Assembly (NCBI RefSeq): GCF_000422805.1
Contig: NZ_AUGT01000009.1
Location: 444,727-508,726 of the forward strand
Source of the DNA: Nocardioides halotolerans DSM 19273
Lineage (GTDB): Bacteria; Actinomycetota; Actinomycetes; Propionibacteriales; Nocardioidaceae
Direction of reading: 5' to 3'
Length of the DNA stretch: 64,000 nt
Below the pieces are notes generated by a model, which did no database searches, was not told the DNA's origin, and was given only the letters and a program-made list of their open reading frames with translations. Below, piece by piece: positions 42,102 to 50,657 of the stretch (its first letter is position 1; each line of letters begins with the position of its first letter). The position numbers and the translations under genes are program-made.

Positions 42102-43121
42102 TCAGGCCAGATGGCAGGCCGCGCGATGGTCGCCCGTCGCAGGCAGCACCGGCAGCGGCGTGCCGACGCAGTCGCCGGCGACGCCGGCGCGGTCGGCGGT
42201 GCCGTCCGCGAGCTTGGGGCAGCGGGGGTGGAAGCGGCAGCCCGAGGGGATGCGGCTGGGGTCGGGTACCTCGCCGGTGAGCACCACCGGCTCGAGCTGC
42301 TCGATCTCGGGTACGACGGAGAGCAACGCCTGGGTGTAGGGGTGCCGCGGAGCGGTGAGCACCTCCTCGGTGGTGCCGCACTCGACGACGCGGCCGAGGT
42401 ACATCACCGCGATGCGGTCGGCGATGTTCCAGGCGAGACCGAGGTCGTGGGTCACCACCGCGACGCCCATGCCGAGCTCCTGCCGGAAGCGCAGCAGCAG
42501 CGCGAGGATCTCGCCGCGGATCGAGGCGTCCAGCGAGGAGACCGGCTCGTCGGCGAGCAGCACCTCGGGCCGCAGCGCCAGGGCGCCCGCGATGAGGACG
42601 CGCTGCTTCTGACCACCCGAGAGTTCGTGCGGGTAGCGCAGGAACAGCCGCTCGGGCGGTCGCAGCCCGGACTCCGCCAGCGCCGCGGCGACGAGCTCGG
42701 CCTCGCTGCGGCCCTGCTCGTCGGAGCGGTCCCGGCGGTGCAGCCGGATGCCCTCGGCGACCGACTCGTAGACGGTCTGCCGAGGGTTGAGCGACCCGGC
42801 GGCGTCCTGCAGCACCATCTGCACCCGGCTGCGGTAGGCCTTGAGGCCGCGGAAGGAGTAGTCGAGGGGAGCGCCCCCGAACACCACCTCACCGCGGGTC
42901 GGTCGCTCGAGCCCCATCAGGGTCCGGGCCAGCGTCGTCTTGCCGGAGCCGGACTCGCCGACGATGGCGAGCACCTCGCCGCGGCGTACGGAGAGGTCGA
43001 CCCCGTCGAGGGCGCGCGCGGCGTGGCCGGTGCGGGTCACGAACTCGACCTCGACCCCGCGCGCCTCGAGCACGACGTCGTCGGGCGCCGGATCGGGGGC
43101 GGGAACGGCGGCCGCGCTCAC
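42102..43121 (-). CDS. Dipeptide/oligopeptide ABC transporter ATPase (DppF/OppF type)
   Basis: A 339-residue ATPase: Walker A GESGSGKTT (about 56-64), signature LSGGQKQR, Walker B VLLADEPVSSLDASI, switch His VVTHD. The C-terminal oligopeptide-transporter extension with cysteines (SGCRFHPRCPKL) is present; in the family these bind an iron-sulfur cluster. It is the last gene of the five-gene importer operon and starts at GTG overlapping the preceding stop. Confidence 0.93.
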   Translation of the reverse strand: MSAAAVPAPDPAPDDVVLEARGVEVEFVTRTGHAARALDGVDLSVRRGEVLAIVGESGSGKTTLARTLMGLERPTRGEVVFGGAPLDYSFRGLKAYRSRVQMVLQDAAGSLNPRQTVYESVAEGIRLHRRDRSDEQGRSEAELVAAALAESGLRPPERLFLRYPHELSGGQKQRVLIAGALALRPEVLLADEPVSSLDASIRGEILALLLRFRQELGMGVAVVTHDLGLAWNIADRIAVMYLGRVVECGTTEEVLTAPRHPYTQALLSVVPEIEQLEPVVLTGEVPDPSRIPSGCRFHPRCPKLADGTADRAGVAGDCVGTPLPVLPATGDHRAACHLA

Positions 43122-44122
43122 GGCTCGCCCACCCGGATGCAGGCGACCGGCCGGCCCGGCGCGACCTCGAGCAGCGGTGGCTCGGCCTCCGTGCACCGGT
43201 CGACCGCGCGCGGGCAGCGCGGGGCGAACGAGCACCCGGGCGGCAGCTCTCGCGGGTCGGGCGGGTCGCCGGCCAGCCCGGCGGGGGCGTAGCGCGCCGC
43301 GGGGTCGCCGATGCGCGGGAACGCACCCGACAGCGCGGCGGTGTAGGGGTGCAGCGGGTCGGTGAACGCCTGCGCGGCCGTGCCGGACTCGACCACGCGG
43401 CCGGCGTACATCACCAGCACCCGGTCGCAGACGTCGGCGAGCACGGACAGGTCGTGGCTGATGATCAGCAAGCCGACGCCGAGGTCGCGCACGAGGTCGC
43501 GCAGCAGGTCGAGGATCTGCGCCTGCACCATCACGTCGAGCGCGGTCGTCGGCTCGTCGGCGACGATCAGCTGCGGCCGGCAGGCGAGCGCCATCGCGAT
43601 CATCACCCGCTGCCGCTGGCCCCCGGAGAGCTGGTGGGGGTAGGCGCGCTTGCGCGCGCCCGGCAGTCCCACCTGCTCGAGCAACTCCTCGACCCGGCGC
43701 TGCACCGCCGCGTCGCCGAGGTCGGGCTCGTGGACCGTGATCGGCTCGGCGATCTGCGCGCCGATGCGCTGCACGGGGTTGAGCGAGTGCAGGGCGCCCT
43801 GGAAGACGATCGACGCCTCGGCCCACCGCAGCGCCCGCAGCGCGCCCCAGCCGACGGTCTGCACGTCCTGGCCGAGCACCAGCACCTCGCCCTCGACCTT
43901 CGCGCCCGAGGGTTGCAGCCGCAGCACGGTGCTGACCAGCGTGGACTTGCCGCAGCCGGACTCGCCCGCGAGGCCGACGACCTGGCCGGGTGCGACCGTC
44001 AGGTTGACGCCGCGTACGGCGGGCAGCGGGCCCTCCGAGGTCCGGTAGGTCACCGTCACGTCGCGCAGGTCGAGGAGCGGCTCGGTCCGCTCCGACAGGG
44101 CGGTCTCCGGCACGGCGCTCAC
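43118..44122 (-). CDS. Dipeptide/oligopeptide ABC transporter ATPase (DppD/OppD type)
   Basis: A 334-residue ATPase: Walker A GESGCGKST, signature LSGGQRQR, Walker B LIVADEPTTALDVMVQ, switch His IISHD and the C-terminal GCSFAPRCPRAVDRC extension. It forms the heterodimeric motor with the following ATPase. Start GTG 44122 overlaps the upstream permease stop; end overlaps the next start by 4 bases. Confidence 0.93.
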   Translation of the reverse strand: MSAVPETALSERTEPLLDLRDVTVTYRTSEGPLPAVRGVNLTVAPGQVVGLAGESGCGKSTLVSTVLRLQPSGAKVEGEVLVLGQDVQTVGWGALRALRWAEASIVFQGALHSLNPVQRIGAQIAEPITVHEPDLGDAAVQRRVEELLEQVGLPGARKRAYPHQLSGGQRQRVMIAMALACRPQLIVADEPTTALDVMVQAQILDLLRDLVRDLGVGLLIISHDLSVLADVCDRVLVMYAGRVVESGTAAQAFTDPLHPYTAALSGAFPRIGDPAARYAPAGLAGDPPDPRELPPGCSFAPRCPRAVDRCTEAEPPLLEVAPGRPVACIRVGEP

Positions 44123-45030
44123 CGGCCACGCAGCCGGGGGTTGAAGATCTCCTCGAGCGCCTGGCCGACCAGCGTGAACGCGAGCACGACGAGCACCACG
44201 CAGACGCCCGGCGGCACGATGTACCACCACGCGCCGGTGGTCATCGCGCCGACGTCGAAGGCGTCCTCGAGCATCGAGCCCCACGACACCCGGGTCGGGT
44301 CGCCGAGCCCGAGGAAGCTCAGCGTCGTCTCGGCGAGGATCGCGAGCGCGACGGTGAGCGTGGTGTTGGCGAAGACCATCGGCATGACGTTGGGCAGCAC
44401 ATGGCGCGACATCTGGTGCCACCGGCCGGCGCCGAGGACGCGGGCCCGTTCGACGTACGGGCGCTCCTTGATCGACAGCGTCTGGCTCCTGATCAGCATC
44501 GCCGTGCTCGCCCACCCGGTGATGCCGATGACGATCACGATGTTGATGAGCGAGCGGCCGAGCACGGTGGCCAGGACGATCGCCAGCGGGATGAACGGGA
44601 TGACGAGGAACCACTCGGTGACGCGGTAGAGGATGCGCGCCGGCCAGCCCTCGAAGAACCCCGACATCAGCCCGACGAGGGTGCCGATGACCATCGAGAT
44701 CACGGTCGCGAGCAGCCCGACGAACAGCGAGATCCGCGAGCCCCAGATCAGCAGGGTGACGATCGACCGGCCGTTCTCGTCGGTGCCGAGCACGTAGCCG
44801 CCGCTGCCCGGGCTCTCGAGCACGCCGCCGGTGGCCTTGGTGACCTCGAGCCCCTCGCCGTCGGCGAGCAGCGGCGCCAGGAGCGCCACGAGCAGGAAGA
44901 ACGTCAGCAGCGCGAGCCCGAAGAGCCCGGACCGGTGGCTGCGGAAGCTCGCCCACGAGCGCCGGACCGCGTCCGCGCGGCGCCGCCGGGTGACCTGCCG
45001 CGGGGTGAGCGCGGGCGTGCTCGCGCTCAT
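44119..45030 (-). CDS. Dipeptide/oligopeptide ABC transporter permease (DppC/OppC type)
   Basis: A 303-residue permease with an N-terminal OppC_N segment (SWASFRSHRSGLFGLALLTF) and six predicted membrane helices. The EAA-type coupling loop is RARVLGAGRWHQMSRHVLPN. Between the first helices is a short external part ending LGTDENGRSIV, typical of DppC. ATGA overlaps on both sides tie it to its neighbours. Confidence 0.93.
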   Translation of the reverse strand: MSASTPALTPRQVTRRRRADAVRRSWASFRSHRSGLFGLALLTFFLLVALLAPLLADGEGLEVTKATGGVLESPGSGGYVLGTDENGRSIVTLLIWGSRISLFVGLLATVISMVIGTLVGLMSGFFEGWPARILYRVTEWFLVIPFIPLAIVLATVLGRSLINIVIVIGITGWASTAMLIRSQTLSIKERPYVERARVLGAGRWHQMSRHVLPNVMPMVFANTTLTVALAILAETTLSFLGLGDPTRVSWGSMLEDAFDVGAMTTGAWWYIVPPGVCVVLVVLAFTLVGQALEEIFNPRLRGR

Positions 45031-46070
45031 GACCGCACCCGCGGGTCGAGGAGGCCGTAGACGAGGTTGGCCAGCAGGTTGGCGAGGATCACGCCGGCCG
45101 AGGTCACGAGGAAGGTGCCCTGCAGCACCCAGTAGTCGGGGATCGTCAGCGCCTCGGTGGCGAGCAGGCCCAGGCCCGGGATCGAGAAGACCGTCTCGAC
45201 CGTGATCGCGCCGGAGACCACGAACCCGATCGACAGCGCGATCAGCGTGGTGGTCGGGAGCAGGGCGTTGCGCACGGCGTGGCGGCGGCGTACGACGACG
45301 TCGCGCAGGCCCTTCGCCCGCGCGGTCGTCAGGTAGTCCTCGCCGATCTCGTCGAGCAGCGAGGAGCGCATGATGAGCGAGAAGTCGGCGAGGTAGACCA
45401 GCACCAGGGTGAGCACCGGCAGCACGAGGTGCAGCGCGGTGTCGCCGACGTACCCGATCGTCCCGGGCTCGGCGTCGACCGAGTGCAGGCCGCCGGTCGG
45501 GAAGATCCCGGGCAGCGGCCCCATGCCGACCGCGAAGGCCGCGATGAGCAGCAGACCGAGCCACCACTCCGGCATCGAGTAGAGCGTCAGCGTGGTGCCG
45601 GTGGTGACCTTGTCGGTGGCCTTGCCGCGGTTCCAGGCGCTGATCACGCCGAGGTAGACGCCGATCACCGTCGCCAGGAGGGTCGCGATGCCGACCAGCA
45701 GCAGCGTCGGCCAGAGCCGGTCGAGGATCAGGTCGGAGACCGGTACCCGGTAGCGCAGCGAGACGCCGAGGTCGCCGGAGAAGGTGTTCTTGAGGTAGGT
45801 CAGGAACTGCTGGGGCAGCGGCTGGTCGAGGCCGTACGTCGCCCGGAACTCCTCGAGCTGCGCCTCGGTGCGGAACCGCCCGCGCCCCAGCGTCCGCGCC
45901 GGGTCGCCGGGCAGCACGCGGAAGAGGAAGAAGCCGAGCACCAGCACGAACGCGAGGCTGCCGGCACTGCCGAGCACCTTCCCGAGGACGTAGCGGCCGT
46001 AGCTGCGCCGCCGCCCCACCGTCGCCGGGGTGTGCGCCGCGTCGGCGCCCTGCGCCGCGAGGTCGGTCAT
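45027..46070 (-). CDS. Dipeptide/oligopeptide ABC transporter permease (DppB/OppB type)
   Basis: A 347-residue permease: first helix VLGKVLGSAGSLAFVLVLGF, the conserved FRVLPGDPA motif after it, then QLEEFRATYGLDQPL, a five-helix core and the coupling loop TARAKGLRDVVVRRRHAVRNAL. It ends with GLLDPRVR, as in DppB proteins. It starts at ATG 46070 overlapping the stop of the binding-protein gene. Confidence 0.93.
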   Translation of the reverse strand: MTDLAAQGADAAHTPATVGRRRSYGRYVLGKVLGSAGSLAFVLVLGFFLFRVLPGDPARTLGRGRFRTEAQLEEFRATYGLDQPLPQQFLTYLKNTFSGDLGVSLRYRVPVSDLILDRLWPTLLLVGIATLLATVIGVYLGVISAWNRGKATDKVTTGTTLTLYSMPEWWLGLLLIAAFAVGMGPLPGIFPTGGLHSVDAEPGTIGYVGDTALHLVLPVLTLVLVYLADFSLIMRSSLLDEIGEDYLTTARAKGLRDVVVRRRHAVRNALLPTTTLIALSIGFVVSGAITVETVFSIPGLGLLATEALTIPDYWVLQGTFLVTSAGVILANLLANLVYGLLDPRVRS

Positions 46071-47914
46071 TCGCGGTAGGCGGCGGTGGACCTGCGGCGC
46101 ATGGCCCAGGCGCCACCGCCCAGCACCACCGCACCCAGCAGCACGGCGCCGCCCACCAGCAGCGGGGTGCTGCTGCCGTCGTCGTCGTCCCCAGCGCCGC
46201 CGCCCGCGGCCTCCGGCCCCTGCGCCGACTCGTTGCCGTCGCAGTCGCCGGCGTCGTCGGCCGGGCGGATGTTGAGGTAGTTGTGCACGCCGTACTGGAA
46301 CAGCAGGATCCCGCCGGGGTCGGGCTGGGGCTGGAAGCACGCGAACCGGTCGCTGCGGTAGGCCTCGCCGATCGTGTTGTAGGCCGTCACCAGGTAGGGC
46401 GAGTCCTCGAAGAGGATCTCCTGCATGCGCTGGACGGCCTCCTGCCGCTCGGCGTCGTCGGTGGCGCCGTTCTGCTGGGCGTAGAGGTCGTCGTACTCGG
46501 GGTTGCAGTACCACGAGTCCGACCAGCCGCCGCGCTGGTCGCACGTCATGTAGCTCAGCATCGAGTCGGGGTCGGGCTCGACGTACCAGCCCCAGTGGAA
46601 GGCGTCGAACTCGCCGTCGAGGATGATGTTGGTGAGCTTGTTGCTCTCCATCGTGGTGAGCTCGGCGTCGATCCCGAGCTCGCCCAGCCACTCCTTGAAG
46701 TAGTCCATCGTGTCGACGGACTTCTTGTTCTCGCTGCGCGCGAACAGCCGGAGCGTGCCGATGGGCGAGCCGTCGGGCATCGTCCTCTTGCCGTCCGAGC
46801 CCTCGGTGTAACCGGCGTCGTCGAGCAGCGAGCCCGCCTTGTCGAGGTCGAAGCTGAACGCCTCGTCCTCCGGCGGGTCCCACTTCCAGGTCGAGTACGC
46901 CGGCGGGATGATCGTGTCGCCGGGCAGGCCGGCGCCCTGGTAGACCTTGCTGATGATCTGGTCGAGGTCGAGCGCGTAGCCCAGCGCGTGGCGGAACTTC
47001 GGGTCCGCGAGCGCCGGGTTGCCGTCGCCGATCGGCTCTCCGGTCTCGGTGTCGATCGCGCCGGTGTTGAAGCCGATCTCGTCGAAGCCGGGTGAGTCGC
47101 CGTTGAGCGCGGTGATCCCGTCCTCACCCTCCAGCGCCTTGACCTGCAGCGGAGTGATGTCGTCCGCGAAGTCGATCTCGCCCTTGATCAGCGCCTGCAC
47201 CATCGGGTCGTCGCTCTTGTAGACCTGGAACACGACCTCGTCGAGGTGCGAGGTGCCCTGCCAGTAGTCGGGGTTCTTCTCGAAGCGGTACGTCGAGCCG
47301 CCCGCCGTGCCCTCCACGAGACGGAAGGGTCCCGAGCCGACCACCGGCTGCCCGTCGGTCGGCTCGGCGGCGTAGCTCTTCACCTCCTTCTCGGTGATGT
47401 CCTTCCAGATGTGCTCGGGCACGATCGGGATGGGCAGCAGCGGCAGGACGGCGTTCGGCTTCTCGAGGGTGAGCACGACGTGGGTGTCGTCGGGGGCCTC
47501 GATCTTCGTGACCGAGGTGAGGTAGGAGCCCCACGACGAGCTCTCCGGCCCGCCGTCGAGGATCCGGTTGTAGGTGTAGGCGATGTCGCGCGCGGTCAGC
47601 GGCTGGCCGTCGGACCACAGCACGCCCTCGCGGATGTCGAAGGTCCAGGTCAGGCCGTCCTCGGACGTCTCCCACGACGTCGCCAGCCCCGGCTCGGGCG
47701 ACATGTCCTCCATCGAGTAGGTGATCATGTAGTCGTAGGTGAGCGCCCACATCTCGTAGGACTCCGCCTCGATCCCCAGGAACGGGTTGAACGAGTCGAC
47801 CTCGTTGGTGATGCCGACGGTGAGCCGGACCGGGTCGGCGGCGTGCGCCGGGCTCGGCGTGAGAGGCGCCGCCAGGACCGCGGCCAGCGCGGCGAGCGCG
47901 CCGGCGAGCAGCAT
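46067..47914 (-). CDS. Family 5 solute-binding protein with C-terminal membrane anchor
   Basis: A 615-residue SBP_bac_5 protein, first gene of the importer operon. A signal peptide (AALAAVLAAPLTPSPAHA) is cleaved by signal peptidase I; there is no lipobox. The binding domain starts RLTVGITNEVDSFNPF and contains WSDGQPLTARDIAYTYN, the family signature. After it comes an acidic, glycine-rich linker (about 550-580), a hydrophobic helix (PLLVGGAVLLGAVVLGGGAWAM) and a basic tail (RRRSTAAYRE). So it is held by a C-terminal helix rather than by a lipid, unlike most Gram-positive binding proteins. Neighbours suggest the ligand is a peptide-like N-methylated compound. Confidence 0.9.
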   Translation of the reverse strand: MLLAGALAALAAVLAAPLTPSPAHAADPVRLTVGITNEVDSFNPFLGIEAESYEMWALTYDYMITYSMEDMSPEPGLATSWETSEDGLTWTFDIREGVLWSDGQPLTARDIAYTYNRILDGGPESSSWGSYLTSVTKIEAPDDTHVVLTLEKPNAVLPLLPIPIVPEHIWKDITEKEVKSYAAEPTDGQPVVGSGPFRLVEGTAGGSTYRFEKNPDYWQGTSHLDEVVFQVYKSDDPMVQALIKGEIDFADDITPLQVKALEGEDGITALNGDSPGFDEIGFNTGAIDTETGEPIGDGNPALADPKFRHALGYALDLDQIISKVYQGAGLPGDTIIPPAYSTWKWDPPEDEAFSFDLDKAGSLLDDAGYTEGSDGKRTMPDGSPIGTLRLFARSENKKSVDTMDYFKEWLGELGIDAELTTMESNKLTNIILDGEFDAFHWGWYVEPDPDSMLSYMTCDQRGGWSDSWYCNPEYDDLYAQQNGATDDAERQEAVQRMQEILFEDSPYLVTAYNTIGEAYRSDRFACFQPQPDPGGILLFQYGVHNYLNIRPADDAGDCDGNESAQGPEAAGGGAGDDDDGSSTPLLVGGAVLLGAVVLGGGAWAMRRRSTAAYRE

Positions 47915-47924
47915 CGCGGCCGCC

Positions 47925-47952
47925 TTGCGGGGAGCGCCGTGAGGAGTACGGT
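47925..47952 (+). promoter_or_regulatory. Leaderless promoter of the S9 peptidase gene
   Basis: TTGCGG (47925-47930), a 16-base spacer and TACGGT (47947-47952), which ends seven bases before the GTG at 47960. The importer operon runs divergently from the same 45-base gap; TACTCC on the minus strand overlaps this -10 box. Confidence 0.55.
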
Positions 47953-47959
47953 GCCGGTC

Positions 47960-50056
47960 GTGTCGACCCCCAGCGGCCCGCCGGCCGCGGCCCAGGAGCC
48001 GTTCGAGCACGTGGCGCACGGAGCGCGTCGCCCCGATCCCTACCACTGGATGCGCCGGCTCGACGCCCCCGTGCTCGCTCATCTGCGCGCCGAGCGCGAC
48101 TGGTACGACGTTGCCACCGGACATCTGGGCCCCCTCGTGCAGGAGCTGCGCGCCGAGATGACCGGCAGGGTCCCGGCTACTGACTCGTCGGTCAGTTGGC
48201 CGCAGCACGGGTATTCCTACTACACGGTCCTCCCGGCGGGAAGGGAGTACGTCCAGTTGTTACGCCGTCGTCATGGCGGAGAGCCCGAGCTGCTGCTCGA
48301 TGTGAACGACCTCGCCGCCGGCGACGACGACTACGTCGATCTCGGCGCGTGGGGGGTCTCGCCGGACGCGCGGGTGCTGGCGTACGCCGTCGACTTCGAG
48401 GGCGACGAGTACTACGAGCTGCGCTTCCGCGACCTCGCCACCGGCACCGACCTGCCCGACGTGCTGGCGCGCTCGGCGCCCGCCGGCACCTGGTCGGCGG
48501 ACTCCTCGACGTACTTCTACGTCGTCCACGACGACCGGTGGCGCCAGCACCAGGTCTGGCGGCACCGGCTGGGCACCCCGCGCGCCGAGGACGTGCTCGT
48601 GGTCGAGGACACGGACGAGCAGTTCGAGGTCGACGTGACCACCTCGCGCACCGGCGACCTGGTGCTGATCCGGTCGGAGAACCGCGACACCAGCGAGGTG
48701 TGGGCCATCGACGCACACGACCCCGTGTCGCCGGCCCGGTCGGTGGGCGGGCGGCGGCGTGGCGTGGAGTACCGCGCCGAGCACGTGCGTCACCCCGACG
48801 GCAGCGACGAGCTGCTGCTGGTGACCGACGACGACGCGACGGAGTTCCGGCTGGCCCGCTGCCCGGTGCCGCGCGGCGGCGACCAGGACTCGTCCGCGTG
48901 GGAGCCGCTGCGGCCGGAGGATCCCGCCGAGCGGCTCGAGCGCGCCGACGCGTACGCCGGCCACGTGGTGCTGACCTCGCGCGTGGGCGGCCGCAACCAG
49001 CTGCGCATCCTGCCTCTCGACGACCTCACCGGCGACGGGGTCGTCGTGCTCCCGGTCTCGGAGATCGCCTCGCTCGTCGCGCCGGAGGACAAGAACGTCG
49101 AGCACGACGTCGACCGGATCATCGTCGTCGACGAGTCGTACCTGCTGCCGCCGGTCTGGTCGGAGGTCTCGCTGGTGACCGGCGAGCGCACCGAGCTGCT
49201 CCGCAAGGAGGCGCCGGGCTTCGACCCCGCGGCGTACGCCGGGGAGAAGCGGTCGTTCGCGTCGGTCGGGGGGACGCTCGTGCCGGCGACGATCCTGCGG
49301 CACGTCGACACGCCGCTCGACGGGTCGGCGCCGTGCGTGATGTACGCCTACGGCGCCTACGAGTCGGTCTACCCCGACCAGGAGTGGGACCCGGCGATCC
49401 CGAGCCTGCTCGACCGCGGCGTGGTCTACGTGCACGCCCACGTCCGCGGCGGCGGCGAGGGCGGCCGGCGCTGGTGGCTGGACGGGCGGATGGAGCACAA
49501 GCAGCACACCTTCGACGACCACGTCGCCGTCGCCGACGGGCTCGCGTCCGCCGGCCTCGTCGACGGGTCGCGGATCGCGACCCGGGGCCTCTCCGCCGGC
49601 GGGTTGCTCCAGGGCGCGGTGTTCTCCCAGCGTCCGGACCGCTGGCGCGCGGTCGTCGCCGAGGTGCCCTTCGTCGACGTCCTCACGACGATGCTCGACC
49701 CGACGATCCCGCTGACCGTCAACGAGTGGGACGAGTGGGGCGACCCGAGCCGGCCCGAGGACTACGCGTGGATGGCCCGCTACTCGCCGTACGACAACCT
49801 CCCGCCGGCGGGCATCCGCCCCGACCTGCTCGTCACAGGCGCCGTCCACGACGCCCGGGTGATGGTCTGGGAGCCCGCCAAGTGGGCCGCCGCCCTCCGC
49901 GAATCTGACCCCGAGTGGGCCCCGCGCTGCCTCTTCCGCGTCGAGACCGGCGCCGGCGCCCACGTCGGCCCCTCGGGCCGCTTCGCCCACCTCGCCTACG
50001 AGGCCGAGATCTACGCCTGGCTGCTCGACCGCCTGGGCGTCTCCGGAGCCGGCTGA
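47960..50056 (+). CDS. Prolyl oligopeptidase-family S9 peptidase (oligopeptidase B type)
   Basis: A 698-residue S9A peptidase: a seven-bladed propeller domain (about 75-410) and a C-terminal alpha/beta hydrolase domain. The catalytic Ser is in GLSAGG (about residue 540), the Asp in TGAVHDARV (about 625) and the His in GAGAHVGPSGR (about 665). There is no signal peptide, so it cuts short peptides inside the cell. It is divergent from the peptide-type importer, which fits a role in processing the imported compound. The GTG at 47960 is chosen from the promoter spacing. Confidence 0.92.
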   Translation: MSTPSGPPAAAQEPFEHVAHGARRPDPYHWMRRLDAPVLAHLRAERDWYDVATGHLGPLVQELRAEMTGRVPATDSSVSWPQHGYSYYTVLPAGREYVQLLRRRHGGEPELLLDVNDLAAGDDDYVDLGAWGVSPDARVLAYAVDFEGDEYYELRFRDLATGTDLPDVLARSAPAGTWSADSSTYFYVVHDDRWRQHQVWRHRLGTPRAEDVLVVEDTDEQFEVDVTTSRTGDLVLIRSENRDTSEVWAIDAHDPVSPARSVGGRRRGVEYRAEHVRHPDGSDELLLVTDDDATEFRLARCPVPRGGDQDSSAWEPLRPEDPAERLERADAYAGHVVLTSRVGGRNQLRILPLDDLTGDGVVVLPVSEIASLVAPEDKNVEHDVDRIIVVDESYLLPPVWSEVSLVTGERTELLRKEAPGFDPAAYAGEKRSFASVGGTLVPATILRHVDTPLDGSAPCVMYAYGAYESVYPDQEWDPAIPSLLDRGVVYVHAHVRGGGEGGRRWWLDGRMEHKQHTFDDHVAVADGLASAGLVDGSRIATRGLSAGGLLQGAVFSQRPDRWRAVVAEVPFVDVLTTMLDPTIPLTVNEWDEWGDPSRPEDYAWMARYSPYDNLPPAGIRPDLLVTGAVHDARVMVWEPAKWAAALRESDPEWAPRCLFRVETGAGAHVGPSGRFAHLAYEAEIYAWLLDRLGVSGAG
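48178..48197. promoter_or_regulatory. Operator-like palindrome inside the S9 peptidase gene
   Basis: TACTGACTCGTCGGTCAGTT resembles the other three palindromes but lies about 220 bases into the coding region, in codons for ATDSSVS, a stretch conserved in S9 peptidases. It may be a chance match. Confidence 0.25.
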
Positions 50057-50084
50057 GCCTCCACAGCCCGCGCCGGGGCTGCTC

Positions 50085-50560
50085 GGCTCGGGTGCCTTCG
50101 CTGCGGGGATCTCGACAGGCTCGATCAGCGGTGGTCGGCCGGGTGCCTTCCTTGCGGTGGCTTCGAGGCTCGTCGCTGGCGCTCCTCGCACCTCAGCCAC
50201 CGTGGGGCTGGGACTGGCCCACCGCTCGTCGAGCTTGTCGAGACGTCCGGAGCCTGCGCTGGGGGCTGCTCGGCTCGGGTGCCTTCGCTGCGGTGATCTC
50301 GACAGGCTCGATCGGCGGTGGTCGGTTCGGGTGCCTTCTTTGCGGTCGCTGACGCACGGTGGCTGAGGTGCGAAGGCGTTCTGCGCCTGAGCCTCGAAGC
50401 CTCCGCGGCCCGCGCTGGGAGCTGCTCGGTTCGGGTGCCTTCGCTGCGGGAATCTCGACAGGCTCGATCAGCGGTGGTCGTCCGGGTGCCTTCCTGGCGG
50501 TGGCTTCGAGGCTCGTCGCTGGCGCTCCTCGCACCTCAGCCACCGTGGCCCAGCGCAGCC
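50085..50560. repeat. Second-type REP-like repeat region
   Basis: Contains repeated blocks: gctcgggtgccttcgctgcgg three times (near 50090, 50270 and 50430), atctcgacaggctcgatc three times, and inverted arms of the form ggtggctgaggtgcga ... gcctcgaagcc. The outer clamp is GGCT/AGCC here instead of GGTT/AACC, with a different inner stem (aggcg/cgcct). No gene is credible in the ~600 bases between the S9 peptidase and the GcvT-like gene. Confidence 0.8.
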
Positions 50561-50619
50561 TCCGAGGTCGCAGCGTGCGCTGGGAGCTGCTCGGCTCGGC
50601 GGCACCGGACCCGGTTGGC

Positions 50620-50650
50620 TACTGACTCGCGGGTCAGTAGCGGGTAGCGT
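50620..50650 (+). promoter_or_regulatory. Palindromic operator (copy 3) and leaderless promoter of the GcvT-like gene
   Basis: TACTGACTCGCGGGTCAGTA (50620-50639) lies where the -35 region should be. TAGCGT (50645-50650) follows and ends seven bases before the GTG at 50658. A protein bound to the palindrome would block RNA polymerase, so repression is the simplest reading. Confidence 0.7.
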
Positions 50651-50657
50651 GACGCCG

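Noticed and set aside
48178..48197. Fourth palindrome as a firm operator
   Set aside because: It lies inside the S9 peptidase coding region in a protein-conserved stretch, with a mismatch at the last base; kept only as a weak candidate.
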